DNA from: Janthinobacterium lividum
GTDB taxonomy: Bacteria > Pseudomonadota > Gammaproteobacteria > Steroidobacterales > Steroidobacteraceae
Assembly (NCBI GenBank): GCA_943327025.2
Contig: CALPVO020000080.1
Coordinates: forward strand, 1-8,894
DNA: 8,894 nt
Reading direction: 5' to 3'
Part shown: positions 1 to 6,901 of the stretch, piece by piece
Position numbering within the stretch: position 1 is the first letter of the stretch
Layout: the number at the start of each line of letters is the position of its first letter
The notes under the pieces: generated by a model
The model's input: only the letters and a program-made list of their open reading frames with translations
What the model was told of the DNA's origin: nothing
Databases searched by the model: none
Position numbers and translations under genes: made by a program

Positions 1-3000
1 GCTGAAGGCGCAGCTCAGGCGGCACCAGCAGCCTTGCCCGAGGTATTGCCCGAGGTTCTGCCAGAGTTGTTTTCAGAGGTATTGCCAGAGGTTCTGCCAG
101 AGTTGTTGCCCGAGCCCGTTGTCGTACCGACGCCGGGTCAGCCCGAGCAGCAAGGCCCGGGCTTCGATCCGCAGCTCGCAGAAATCTACCGTGCGGAAAC
201 GGCTTCGCACTTGGCCACCATCGCCGCCTACCTTGGCGACTGTGGCGCGGGCCATGCTCCTCATGCAGTGACTGAAGCCATGCATCGCGCCTGCCACACC
301 TTGGCGGGTGCTTCCAAGATGGCGGAGGTGCCAGCAGGCACCGCGCTGGCCGAGCCGTTGAATCTCTACATTCGCAAGCTCTACGACCACGGCCTGGGCC
401 TCGATGCCGATGCGCTGCCCGTGGTGCAGGCCTTGGCGTTATCTATTGGCGAGGTGGCTGCGCGGTTGGACCAACCAGCCGAGGCCCTTGCGGACCACTC
501 GACTTTGCTGGCGCAACTGGAAGGGTTGCGCGACCGACTCGATACCCAAATTGCCGCGCAGGGCCTTGGGGCCCCCGTGCCCGAAGTGTTGCCGTCTGAA
601 CCGGAAGTGGCGGCGGTACTGCCGGTTCCGGAGGCGGTCGATCCGGAGATCGCCGGTATCTTCGCTGAAGAAGCCAGTGAGTTGCTGGAGTTGGCAGATG
701 CCGCGTTGTCAGCGTGGCGCACTGCCCCCCGTGACCCCGCACCGGCGGCTGAGCTGAAGCGCACGCTGCATACCCTGAAGGGCGGTGCGCGGATGGCGGG
801 GCTGCACGCGATGGGCAGCTTGGGCCATGAAGCAGAGTCGTTGATCGGTCGTATCGAGTCCATCGCCGATGCCGCGCAAGTGGCGTCCTTGTTCGACTTG
901 TTGCAAGGTGCGCTCGACCATCTGGCCGTGCTACGCGATGGCATTCTGGCTGGTCGCTACGAGCCATTGGATCCGCTGTTGCTGGCGAGCCTCACGGCAG
1001 CAGTAGTCAGCAACGAGCCGACGCCGGACCTTGGCGCGGTGGCTGGACCCGTGGAACAGCGGGAACCGACGCCGCTGGCGTTGCCTGTTGCTGCGGAGTC
1101 GGCCGTGGTGGTTGCCCCTGCGGAGCCGGCTGCGGCGCTGCCGACCGCTGTGGAACCCACTCCAGCAGAGCCCATTCAAGCAGAGCCCATTGCAGCAGAG
1201 CCCGCCCCAGTGGAACTCGCCCCAGTGGAACCTGTGGTGCCGCCGCCGGGCCGAGAGCTGCAAACGCCGGCGGAGCCACGCGAATTGGCCCGTGTGGATG
1301 CCGAATTGCTGGACGACTTGCTGAACAACGCTGGCGAGGTGAGCATCCTGCGTGCTCGCCTCGAGCAGCAGTGGAACTCTGTGGAGTCCAATCTTGCCGA
1401 ATTGTCGCGGGTCACCACGCGGCTCAAGGAGCAATTGCGTCGGCTCGAACTCGAGACCGAGGCGCAAATTCTCGCTCGTCACGAGACGGACGCGCACCGT
1501 GGCGCCTTCGATCCCCTCGAAATGGATCGCTATTCCTCATTACACCAGTACAGCCGTGCCTTGGCTGAAAGTGCCAGTGACGTCGCAAGTCTGCAGTCGT
1601 TGCTGGAACAATTAACCCGCGACGGCCAGAACCTGCTGATGCAGCAGGCGCGCAGCGTCAGCGAGATGCAGAACGGCTTGATGCGTAGCCGCATGGTGGC
1701 CTTCCAGCGTCATGTGCCGCGCTTGTCGCGTCTCGTGCGGCAGGTGGCCAGCGAATCGGGGAAGCGTGCGGACCTCGTGGTCACTGGCGCCAGCGGCGAA
1801 CTGGACCGTCAAGTACTGGAACGTCTGGTCGGTCCGTTCGAGCACTTGCTGCGTAACGCAGTTGTACATGGCATCGAGTTGCCAGCAGTACGCGAGGCTG
1901 CGGGAAAACCGGCGGAAGGGCGCATTGAAGTTGCACTCCACCGCGAGAATTCGGAGATGGTCATTACCGTGGCCGATGACGGTGCGGGGCTGGACTTGCG
2001 CGCCATTCGCGAGCGGGCACGCAGTCGGGGACTGGTCGCGCCTGGTGCGGTACTGACCGACGGACAAGCCATGCAACTGGTCTTGGAGCCGGGGTTCAGC
2101 ACGGCCACTACGCTGACGGCCGATGCCGGGCGCGGTGTGGGCATGGACGTGGTCGCCACGGCGGTAAAAAAACTGGGCGGCAGCCTGCACATGGAAAGCC
2201 TGGCAGGCCGTGGTGCGCGCTTCACTTTGCGCTTGCCATTCACGTTGGCCATTAGCCAGGCACTGATCGTGCGCACGGCGGACGAGCTCTACGCCCTGCC
2301 TTTACCCACCGTGGAGGCGGTGGTTCGTCTTACACGTTCGGAAGTGGCGAGGCACCTCGTCAGCACGTTGGCTTCTTACGAGTACGGCGGTCAGTTCTAT
2401 CGGTTCGAGCATTTGGGCCGCTTCATCGGCGCCCCTCTTGCTCAGTTGCCCGAGCAAGATACCGCCGTGCCAGTGGTGTTGGTTCGTTCCGGCGAGAATA
2501 GTACGGCTTTGGTCATCGATGAGTTGTTGGGCAACCGCGAAGTGGTGGTCAAGGCGGTCGGTCCCCAAGTGGCTTCCATTGAAGGTATCTCCGGCGCCAC
2601 CATTCTCGGCGACGGTCGCGTAGTCCTCATTCTCGATATGCCGACGCTGGTACGTCGCGGCGCACGCGTTCGCGATGTGGAAGCAGTCCAAGGACGCGTC
2701 GATCGACGCGCGTTTGCGCTGGTCGTGGACGATTCCATCACGGTACGCCGCGTCACGCAGCGACTGCTGGAACGTCACGGTATGCGGGTGGCTACCGCCC
2801 GTGATGGTGTGGATGCGCTCACCATCCTTCAGGACCACGTACCGGATGTGGTGCTGCTCGACATCGAGATGCCGCGCATGGACGGCTACGAGTTGGCTAC
2901 GCAGATTCGCGCGGATGCGCGCTTGCGGGATGTCCCTATCGTCATGATTACCTCGCGCGTGGGCGACAAGCATCGCGCCAAGGCTATCGAGATTGGTGTC

Positions 3001-3099
3001 AATGACTACCTCGGCAAGCCGTATCAGGAAAGCCAGTTGCTGGATGCCATCGAGCCTTTGCTCGCGCGTCGCCAGACGTCCATGGTCGGGCTGAGTTGA
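1..3099 (+). CDS. chpA: ChpA-type hybrid chemotaxis histidine kinase / response regulator (5' end outside window)
   Basis: This is the large CheA-like kinase of the Chp (Pil-Chp) system that controls type IV pilus twitching; it autophosphorylates and passes phosphate to CheY-like regulators at the membrane chemoreceptor array. The frame is open from base 1, so the TTG at 34 is not a convincing start and the N-terminus lies upstream. In order: an Hpt domain (about 170-440, His codon 295-297 in HTLAGASK), a second Hpt (about 640-960, His codon 769-771 in HTLKGGAR), an Ala/Pro/Glu linker (about 985-1275), a ChpA-type dimerisation helix region (about 1285-1760), the ATPase domain (N box HLLRNAVVHGIE with Asn at 1855-1857; DDGAGLD at 1975-1995; GRGVGMDVV at 2128-2154), a CheW-like domain (about 2251-2665) and a C-terminal receiver (Asp pair 2728-2733, phospho-acceptor Asp 2860-2862, Lys 3016-3018). 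All kinase and receiver key residues are present. P. aeruginosa ChpA carries more Hpt-like modules, so more probably lie upstream. chpC follows after 11 bases. Confidence 0.93.
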   Translation, partial: AEGAAQAAPAALPEVLPEVLPELFSEVLPEVLPELLPEPVVVPTPGQPEQQGPGFDPQLAEIYRAETASHLATIAAYLGDCGAGHAPHAVTEAMHRACHTLAGASKMAEVPAGTALAEPLNLYIRKLYDHGLGLDADALPVVQALALSIGEVAARLDQPAEALADHSTLLAQLEGLRDRLDTQIAAQGLGAPVPEVLPSEPEVAAVLPVPEAVDPEIAGIFAEEASELLELADAALSAWRTAPRDPAPAAELKRTLHTLKGGARMAGLHAMGSLGHEAESLIGRIESIADAAQVASLFDLLQGALDHLAVLRDGILAGRYEPLDPLLLASLTAAVVSNEPTPDLGAVAGPVEQREPTPLALPVAAESAVVVAPAEPAAALPTAVEPTPAEPIQAEPIAAEPAPVELAPVEPVVPPPGRELQTPAEPRELARVDAELLDDLLNNAGEVSILRARLEQQWNSVESNLAELSRVTTRLKEQLRRLELETEAQILARHETDAHRGAFDPLEMDRYSSLHQYSRALAESASDVASLQSLLEQLTRDGQNLLMQQARSVSEMQNGLMRSRMVAFQRHVPRLSRLVRQVASESGKRADLVVTGASGELDRQVLERLVGPFEHLLRNAVVHGIELPAVREAAGKPAEGRIEVALHRENSEMVITVADDGAGLDLRAIRERARSRGLVAPGAVLTDGQAMQLVLEPGFSTATTLTADAGRGVGMDVVATAVKKLGGSLHMESLAGRGARFTLRLPFTLAISQALIVRTADELYALPLPTVEAVVRLTRSEVARHLVSTLASYEYGGQFYRFEHLGRFIGAPLAQLPEQDTAVPVVLVRSGENSTALVIDELLGNREVVVKAVGPQVASIEGISGATILGDGRVVLILDMPTLVRRGARVRDVEAVQGRVDRRAFALVVDDSITVRRVTQRLLERHGMRVATARDGVDALTILQDHVPDVVLLDIEMPRMDGYELATQIRADARLRDVPIVMITSRVGDKHRAKAIEIGVNDYLGKPYQESQLLDAIEPLLARRQTSMVGLS
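34..117 (+). repeat. 12-bp in-frame tandem repeat coding LPEV/LPEL units in ChpA
   Basis: Seven 12-base units start at 34, 46, 58, 70, 82, 94 and 106, each coding four residues of the pattern L-P-E-(V/L/P). Unit 4 is diverged and codes FSEV. Units 1-3 and 4-6 resemble each other position by position, which gives a 36-base higher-order period and suggests a block duplication. The array lies upstream of the first visible Hpt domain and is probably a stiff, Pro/Glu-rich interdomain spacer. Because the unit is a multiple of three, copy-number change would alter spacer length without breaking the frame. Confidence 0.85.
1159..1233 (+). repeat. 15-bp in-frame tandem repeat (xxAEP / APVEx) in ChpA linker
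   Basis: Five 15-base units start at 1159, 1174, 1189, 1204 and 1219 and code TPAEP, IQAEP, IAAEP, APVEL and APVEP. The first three share the core GCAGAGCCC and the last two share CCAGTGGAA, so two sub-types were amplified. The array sits in the Ala/Pro/Glu-rich linker between the second Hpt domain and the kinase dimerisation region, where length and flexibility are expected to matter more than exact sequence. Confidence 0.85.
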
Positions 3100-3110
3100 G
3101 GCCTGCCGCC

Positions 3111-3581
3111 GTGAACGCTAACACCGACGAACTGTTTTGTGTGCTCCTGGCACTGGAGGGCGAGCGATTGCTGTTGCCGCGCCAGGCCTTGGTCGAAGCT
3201 GTGGCATGGGTCGAATTGTTGCCTATGCCCGGAGCTCCAGCGTGGTACCCGGGAACCTTGGAATGGCAAGGCCAAACAGTGCCGGTCGTCTCCTTCGAGG
3301 CGGTACTTGGCCGCGATGTGCCAACGCTGACTGGTCGCACGCGCATTGCCCTGTTGCGCGCGGTGGGTGACCGGATTCCCGGCCGACTGCTGGGTGTTGT
3401 CGTCCAAGGTTTCCCGCAGACGCTGCGAGTAACCCGTGAATCGTTGAAGCCCGATGAGGCCACGTTGCCGCCGGAACGCGGACCGGTTCTCAGCCGGGTC
3501 CGGATGGTGAATGAAGCCGCTGTGATTCCGGACCTCGAGTCGCTGGAAGCGATGGTGGCTGACGAGACCGTGAGCCGCTGA
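3111..3581 (+). CDS. chpC: ChpC-like CheW-domain chemotaxis adaptor
   Basis: This 156-residue protein consists essentially of one CheW-like domain. Proteins of this kind link chemoreceptors to the CheA-type kinase, here ChpA, in cytoplasmic signalling arrays. It opens with a beta-strand-rich segment (ELFCVLLALEGERLLLPRQ) and continues with a CheW-typical stretch around WYPGTLEWQGQTVPVVSFE. It shows no membrane segment or signal peptide. I chose the GTG at 3111 because GAGG at 3098-3101 lies nine bases upstream and the protein then begins just before the domain. A TTG at 3096 overlapping the chpA stop (TTGA) would add five residues and cannot be excluded. The 11-base spacing to chpA indicates co-transcription. 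The assignment as ChpC rather than PilI rests mainly on its place directly behind chpA; the sequence alone supports the CheW family. No methylesterase (chpB) gene lies between the two. Confidence 0.82.
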   Translation: MNANTDELFCVLLALEGERLLLPRQALVEAVAWVELLPMPGAPAWYPGTLEWQGQTVPVVSFEAVLGRDVPTLTGRTRIALLRAVGDRIPGRLLGVVVQGFPQTLRVTRESLKPDEATLPPERGPVLSRVRMVNEAAVIPDLESLEAMVADETVSR

Positions 3582-3602
3582 AGCCCGCCGGCTAGTCGCG
3601 CG

Positions 3603-3628
3603 TAGAATGGCGCGTCGTCTTGCTGGAG
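3603..3628 (+). promoter_or_regulatory. Candidate -10 element and ribosome binding site before the sarcosine dehydrogenase-like gene
   Basis: The 54-base gap after chpC contains TAGAAT at 3603-3608, one mismatch from the sigma-70 -10 consensus. CTGGAG at 3623-3628, seven bases before the ATG, is a good ribosome binding site. No clear -35 hexamer appears at the usual spacing, so the promoter is only suggested. If real, it would uncouple the metabolic gene from chpA-chpC transcription. The -10 word is flanked by a short CGCGC/GCGCG inverted repeat (3597-3601 and 3610-3614). Confidence 0.35.
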
Positions 3629-3635
3629 TCCGTCC

Positions 3636-6125
3636 ATGTCCGCTCCCGTGCTGCCTAGTCAAGCCCGCGTTGTCATCATCGGCGGTGGTGTCATCGGTAC
3701 TTCGGTGGCCTACCATCTGGCAGCCATGGGCTGCAGCGACGTGGTGCTGCTCGAACGCGACCGCCTCACTTCGGGGACCACTTGGCATGCCGCCGGACTG
3801 ATGGTCACCTACGGTTCGCTGTCGGAAACCTCGACGGAAATCCGCAAGTACTCCAAACAACTCTATGCGCGCCTAGAGGCCGAGACCGGCCAAGCCACAG
3901 GTTTTGCGCCCATCGGGTTCATCGAGGTCGCTGCCGACGCAGACCGTTTGGAAGAGTTTCGGCGCATCGCTGCCTTCAATCGCTACTGCGGCGTGGATGT
4001 GCATGAAATCTCCCCGCGCGAAGTGGGTGGGTTGTTTCCGTTGGCCAAGGTGGACGATATCGCCGGTGGCTTCTATGTGCCGGATGACGGCCGCGTCAAC
4101 CCGGTGGACGTGACGATGGCGCTGGCCAAGGGCGCGCGCATGCGCGGCGTCCGCATTTGCGAAGGCGTGCCCGTACTTGAGGTTCTTCGTGAGCGCGGCC
4201 GCGCAGCCGGCGTGCGTACGGCCTACGGGGATATCCGTGCCGAGTTCGTCGTGAACTGCGCTGGCATGTGGGCGCGCCAACTCGGCGAGGCCGCGGGCGT
4301 CAACATTCCGAACCAGGCGGCCGAGCACTATTACCTCATCACCGAGCCCATCCCGGGGTTGCCGCAAGGCATGCCGGTACTGGAAGACCCTTCTTTTTAC
4401 GGCTATTACCGTCAGGAAGGCGCGGGCCTCATGGTGGGGCTGTTCGAGCCGGTAGCGGCGCCGTGGCGCCTTGAAGGCATTCCGCAGGAATTCTCGTTCG
4501 GGGAACTGTCGCCGGACTACGAACGGGTCATGCCCTTCCTGGAGCGCTCCATGGAACGTATTCCTGTCACGAGTCAGGTAGGCATCCGCAAGTTCTTCTG
4601 CGGCCCGGAAAGCTTCACGCCTGACTTGGCGCCCATTGTCGGTGAGGCCCCTGAACTGCCCGGCTACTTCGTGGCAGCAGGCCTGAATTCGATCGGCATT
4701 TTGAGCGGCGGTGGCATAGGCCGTGTGGTTGCGCATTGGGTGTTGAACGGCACGCCCGATGTCGATGTCACGGGGATGAACATCGACCGCTTGCAGCGCT
4801 ATCAGTCGAACCCGGATTACCGTCGTGAGCGCACCATCGAATCGTTAGGGCGGGTTTACACCTGCCACTACCCGGGCGAGATGTTGCATTCGGCGCGCGA
4901 TGCCAAGCGCTCCCCCTTTCACGATCGCTTTGCAGCCATGGGCGCGTACTTCCGCGAGACCAGTGGCTGGGAAACCCCCGACTGGTTCGCCGGAGCCGGG
5001 TGTACGCCGCAGCCAGGCAAGTTGTCGTGGGGGCGTCAGGATTGGTGGCCGCTATGGGCTGCCGAGCACAAGGCCGCGCGCGAAGGTGTGGTGCTCATGG
5101 ATATGTCGTTCATGGGGCGCTTCCTCGTGCAGGGGCGCGATGCTGGCGCTTGCCTTAACCGCATTTCTACCAACCAAGTCGACGGTGCGGTGGGCACCAT
5201 CACCTATACGCAATGGTTGAATGAGCGCGGCCTGCTAGAAGCGGACCTGACGGTCGGGAAGTTGGCAGAGGACCGTTTCCTGGTGATTGCTACCGACACC
5301 GCGGTGCGGCATGTCGAGACTTGGCTACGCCGCCATATTCCCGATACGGCGCATGCTTTTGTCACGGACGTGGGTGGTGGCTATGCGCAACTGAACGTGC
5401 AGGGCCCGCGTTCACGCGAATTGTTGCAGGCTTGTACCAGCACCAATCTTGGCAACGAAGTGTTCCCCTTCCGCGCGTTCCGCGAGATCGATATCGGCTT
5501 TGCGCGCGCGCTGTGCGCACGCCTGACCTATGTGGGGGAGCTGGGCTACGAGCTCCATATTCCGGTGGAACAGGCGGCGCATGTTTATGACCGCCTCGTG
5601 GCGGCAGGTGCTGCCTATGGCTTGCGGCACGCAGGGCTGAAGGCGCTTGGCAGCCTGCGAATGGAAAAGGGCTACCGCGACTACGGTCACGACCTCGACA
5701 ACACGGATGGCCCGCTCGAGGCTGGACTTGGTTTCGCCATGGATTTGACGAAGCCTGCGGGGTTCATCGGACGTGAAGCGGTGCTGGCCGTGCGCGATGC
5801 TGGGCCTTTGTGTCGGCGCTTGTGTCAGGTGCAGGTGCTGGACCCAGCCCCACAACTATTCCATGGTGAAATCGTACTGCGTGATGGCGTGCCCGTGGGC
5901 TATGTGCGCGCTGCCTCCTATGGCCACACGTTAGGCGGTGCCGTGGGGCTGGCGATGATAGAACCGGGTGCCCGGCCAGCACTGGGTTTGCCCCAGCCCG
6001 TCGCAGTGGACGCTGCGTACTTCGAGAGTAGTCGCTGGGAAGTGGAGATTGCCCGAGAGCGCTTTCCAGCGAGGGTCTCGACGCGTCCGCTGTATGACCC
6101 CACGATGGTACGCATCAAGTCTTGA
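3636..6125 (+). CDS. Sarcosine/dimethylglycine dehydrogenase-like FAD oxidoreductase with GcvT-type folate domain
   Basis: The 829-residue protein has the architecture of the sarcosine dehydrogenase / dimethylglycine dehydrogenase family, which oxidatively removes an N-methyl group and can pass the one-carbon unit to tetrahydrofolate. The N-terminal half is a DAO-type FAD domain with the dinucleotide loop GGGVIG at residues 16-21 and acidic E40. SGTTWHAAG places His51 where the family attaches FAD covalently. The domain closes with GPESFTPDLAPIVGEAPEL and a late glycine-rich FAD motif (GILSGGGIGR). A short central domain leads into a GcvT-like folate domain from about residue 430, with YTQWLNERG followed by Asp537 (the GcvT catalytic-type Asp) and GELGYELHIP. 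A GcvT C-terminal barrel ends the protein. Conserved stretches resemble sarcosine dehydrogenase more than PDPR, which lacks the His. The length is close to that of mitochondrial homologues (about 870-920 with targeting peptides). No signal peptide is visible, so it is probably cytoplasmic. The exact substrate is not determinable, and no glycine-betaine or folate genes are nearby. Confidence 0.88.
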   Translation: MSAPVLPSQARVVIIGGGVIGTSVAYHLAAMGCSDVVLLERDRLTSGTTWHAAGLMVTYGSLSETSTEIRKYSKQLYARLEAETGQATGFAPIGFIEVAADADRLEEFRRIAAFNRYCGVDVHEISPREVGGLFPLAKVDDIAGGFYVPDDGRVNPVDVTMALAKGARMRGVRICEGVPVLEVLRERGRAAGVRTAYGDIRAEFVVNCAGMWARQLGEAAGVNIPNQAAEHYYLITEPIPGLPQGMPVLEDPSFYGYYRQEGAGLMVGLFEPVAAPWRLEGIPQEFSFGELSPDYERVMPFLERSMERIPVTSQVGIRKFFCGPESFTPDLAPIVGEAPELPGYFVAAGLNSIGILSGGGIGRVVAHWVLNGTPDVDVTGMNIDRLQRYQSNPDYRRERTIESLGRVYTCHYPGEMLHSARDAKRSPFHDRFAAMGAYFRETSGWETPDWFAGAGCTPQPGKLSWGRQDWWPLWAAEHKAAREGVVLMDMSFMGRFLVQGRDAGACLNRISTNQVDGAVGTITYTQWLNERGLLEADLTVGKLAEDRFLVIATDTAVRHVETWLRRHIPDTAHAFVTDVGGGYAQLNVQGPRSRELLQACTSTNLGNEVFPFRAFREIDIGFARALCARLTYVGELGYELHIPVEQAAHVYDRLVAAGAAYGLRHAGLKALGSLRMEKGYRDYGHDLDNTDGPLEAGLGFAMDLTKPAGFIGREAVLAVRDAGPLCRRLCQVQVLDPAPQLFHGEIVLRDGVPVGYVRAASYGHTLGGAVGLAMIEPGARPALGLPQPVAVDAAYFESSRWEVEIARERFPARVSTRPLYDPTMVRIKS

Positions 6126-6126
6126 G

Positions 6127-6858
6127 TCAGAGGTCTCCGGCCACGGCTTGCAAGGCGGCCAGTGCGGCCAGTGCGGCGGTTTCGGTGCGCAGAATCCTCG
6201 GTCCGAGAGATAAATCCTGAAAGCCTGACTGCAGGGCGGCCTCTCGTTCTTGAGGCGCCAACCCGCCTTCCGGACCAATCAAGAGCGTCGCGCTACGTAG
6301 TGCTGGAAGGTCGCGTGCACGGGTGCTCGACCCCGGGTGCAGCAGGAACCTCGATTCGCCCTCGGCTGCCGGCTGTGCCAGCCATCTCAACAAGGGCTGT
6401 GGCGGGAAGACTTCTGGTAGCCAAGCACGGCCGCTCTGTTCGCAGGCGGCGGCAACTACGCCTTGCCAGTGCTGCAAGCGCTTGGCGGCTTGCGCAGCGT
6501 CGAGCTTTACCACGCTGCGCTCAGTCATCACGGGAATGAGGCGTGCGACGCCCAGTTCGGTCGCCTTCTGCATCACCAGGTCCATGCGTTCGCCGCGCGA
6601 AACACCTTGTACCAGCGTCAGGCGCAGTGGGGATTCGCGATCTACGGCCACTGGCACCGCTGCGGTGACGCACACGGTACTGCCACGAATCTCCGCAATG
6701 CTGGCCGTAGCTTCTTGCCCACAGCCATCGAACAGCACCAATTCATCCCCGGCTACCAGACGCAAGACGCGAGCCACATGGGCTGCCGCTCCTGCCGGGA
6801 GATCAAAGCGGCCTCCTGACGTCGGCAGGCCCGGTGCGAGTACGCGGATGGTTCTCAT
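6127..6858 (-). CDS. rsmE: 16S rRNA (uracil(1498)-N(3))-methyltransferase
   Basis: RsmE uses S-adenosylmethionine to methylate N3 of U1498 in helix 44 of 16S rRNA within the 30S subunit. The 243-residue product is the same length as the E. coli enzyme. An N-terminal PUA-like RNA-binding domain (about 1-72, with HVARVLRLVAGDELVLFDG) is followed by a SPOUT-type trefoil-knot domain. The latter carries MQKATELGV (96-104), ERSVVK (113-118), the SAM-binding GPEGG (195-199) and the family signature LGPRILRTETA (218-228). The ATG at 6858 is chosen because the protein then begins MRTIRVL as the family does. Upstream in-frame codons reach back into bioA and code nothing family-like. It lies 43 bases behind bioA on the same strand and is probably in its operon. 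The stop codon faces the flavoprotein stop across one base. Confidence 0.95.
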   Translation of the reverse strand: MRTIRVLAPGLPTSGGRFDLPAGAAAHVARVLRLVAGDELVLFDGCGQEATASIAEIRGSTVCVTAAVPVAVDRESPLRLTLVQGVSRGERMDLVMQKATELGVARLIPVMTERSVVKLDAAQAAKRLQHWQGVVAAACEQSGRAWLPEVFPPQPLLRWLAQPAAEGESRFLLHPGSSTRARDLPALRSATLLIGPEGGLAPQEREAALQSGFQDLSLGPRILRTETAALAALAALQAVAGDL

Positions 6859-6901
6859 CGCTGGTCTCGATGGCTGCAGATTTGCCGGAGGGGCCGCCGC
6901 T

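Noticed and set aside
34..36. TTG as the true start of the chpA frame
   Set aside because: The frame stays open to base 1 with the same Ala/Pro-rich composition, no ribosome site precedes it, and ChpA proteins normally have much more sequence upstream.
931..2190. Long minus-strand open frames of about 190 residues inside chpA
   Set aside because: They lie opposite a gene with clear domain motifs, their translations show no recognisable family, and GC-rich codon bias creates such antisense frames.
3581..3600. Terminator hairpin after chpC
   Set aside because: Only a four-pair AGCC/GGCT stem is possible and there is no T-tract, so it is not a credible intrinsic terminator.
2999..4736. Minus-strand open frames of 212-287 residues over chpC and the flavoprotein gene
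   Set aside because: They are antisense to well-supported genes, have low-complexity Arg/Ser/His-rich translations and show no motif.
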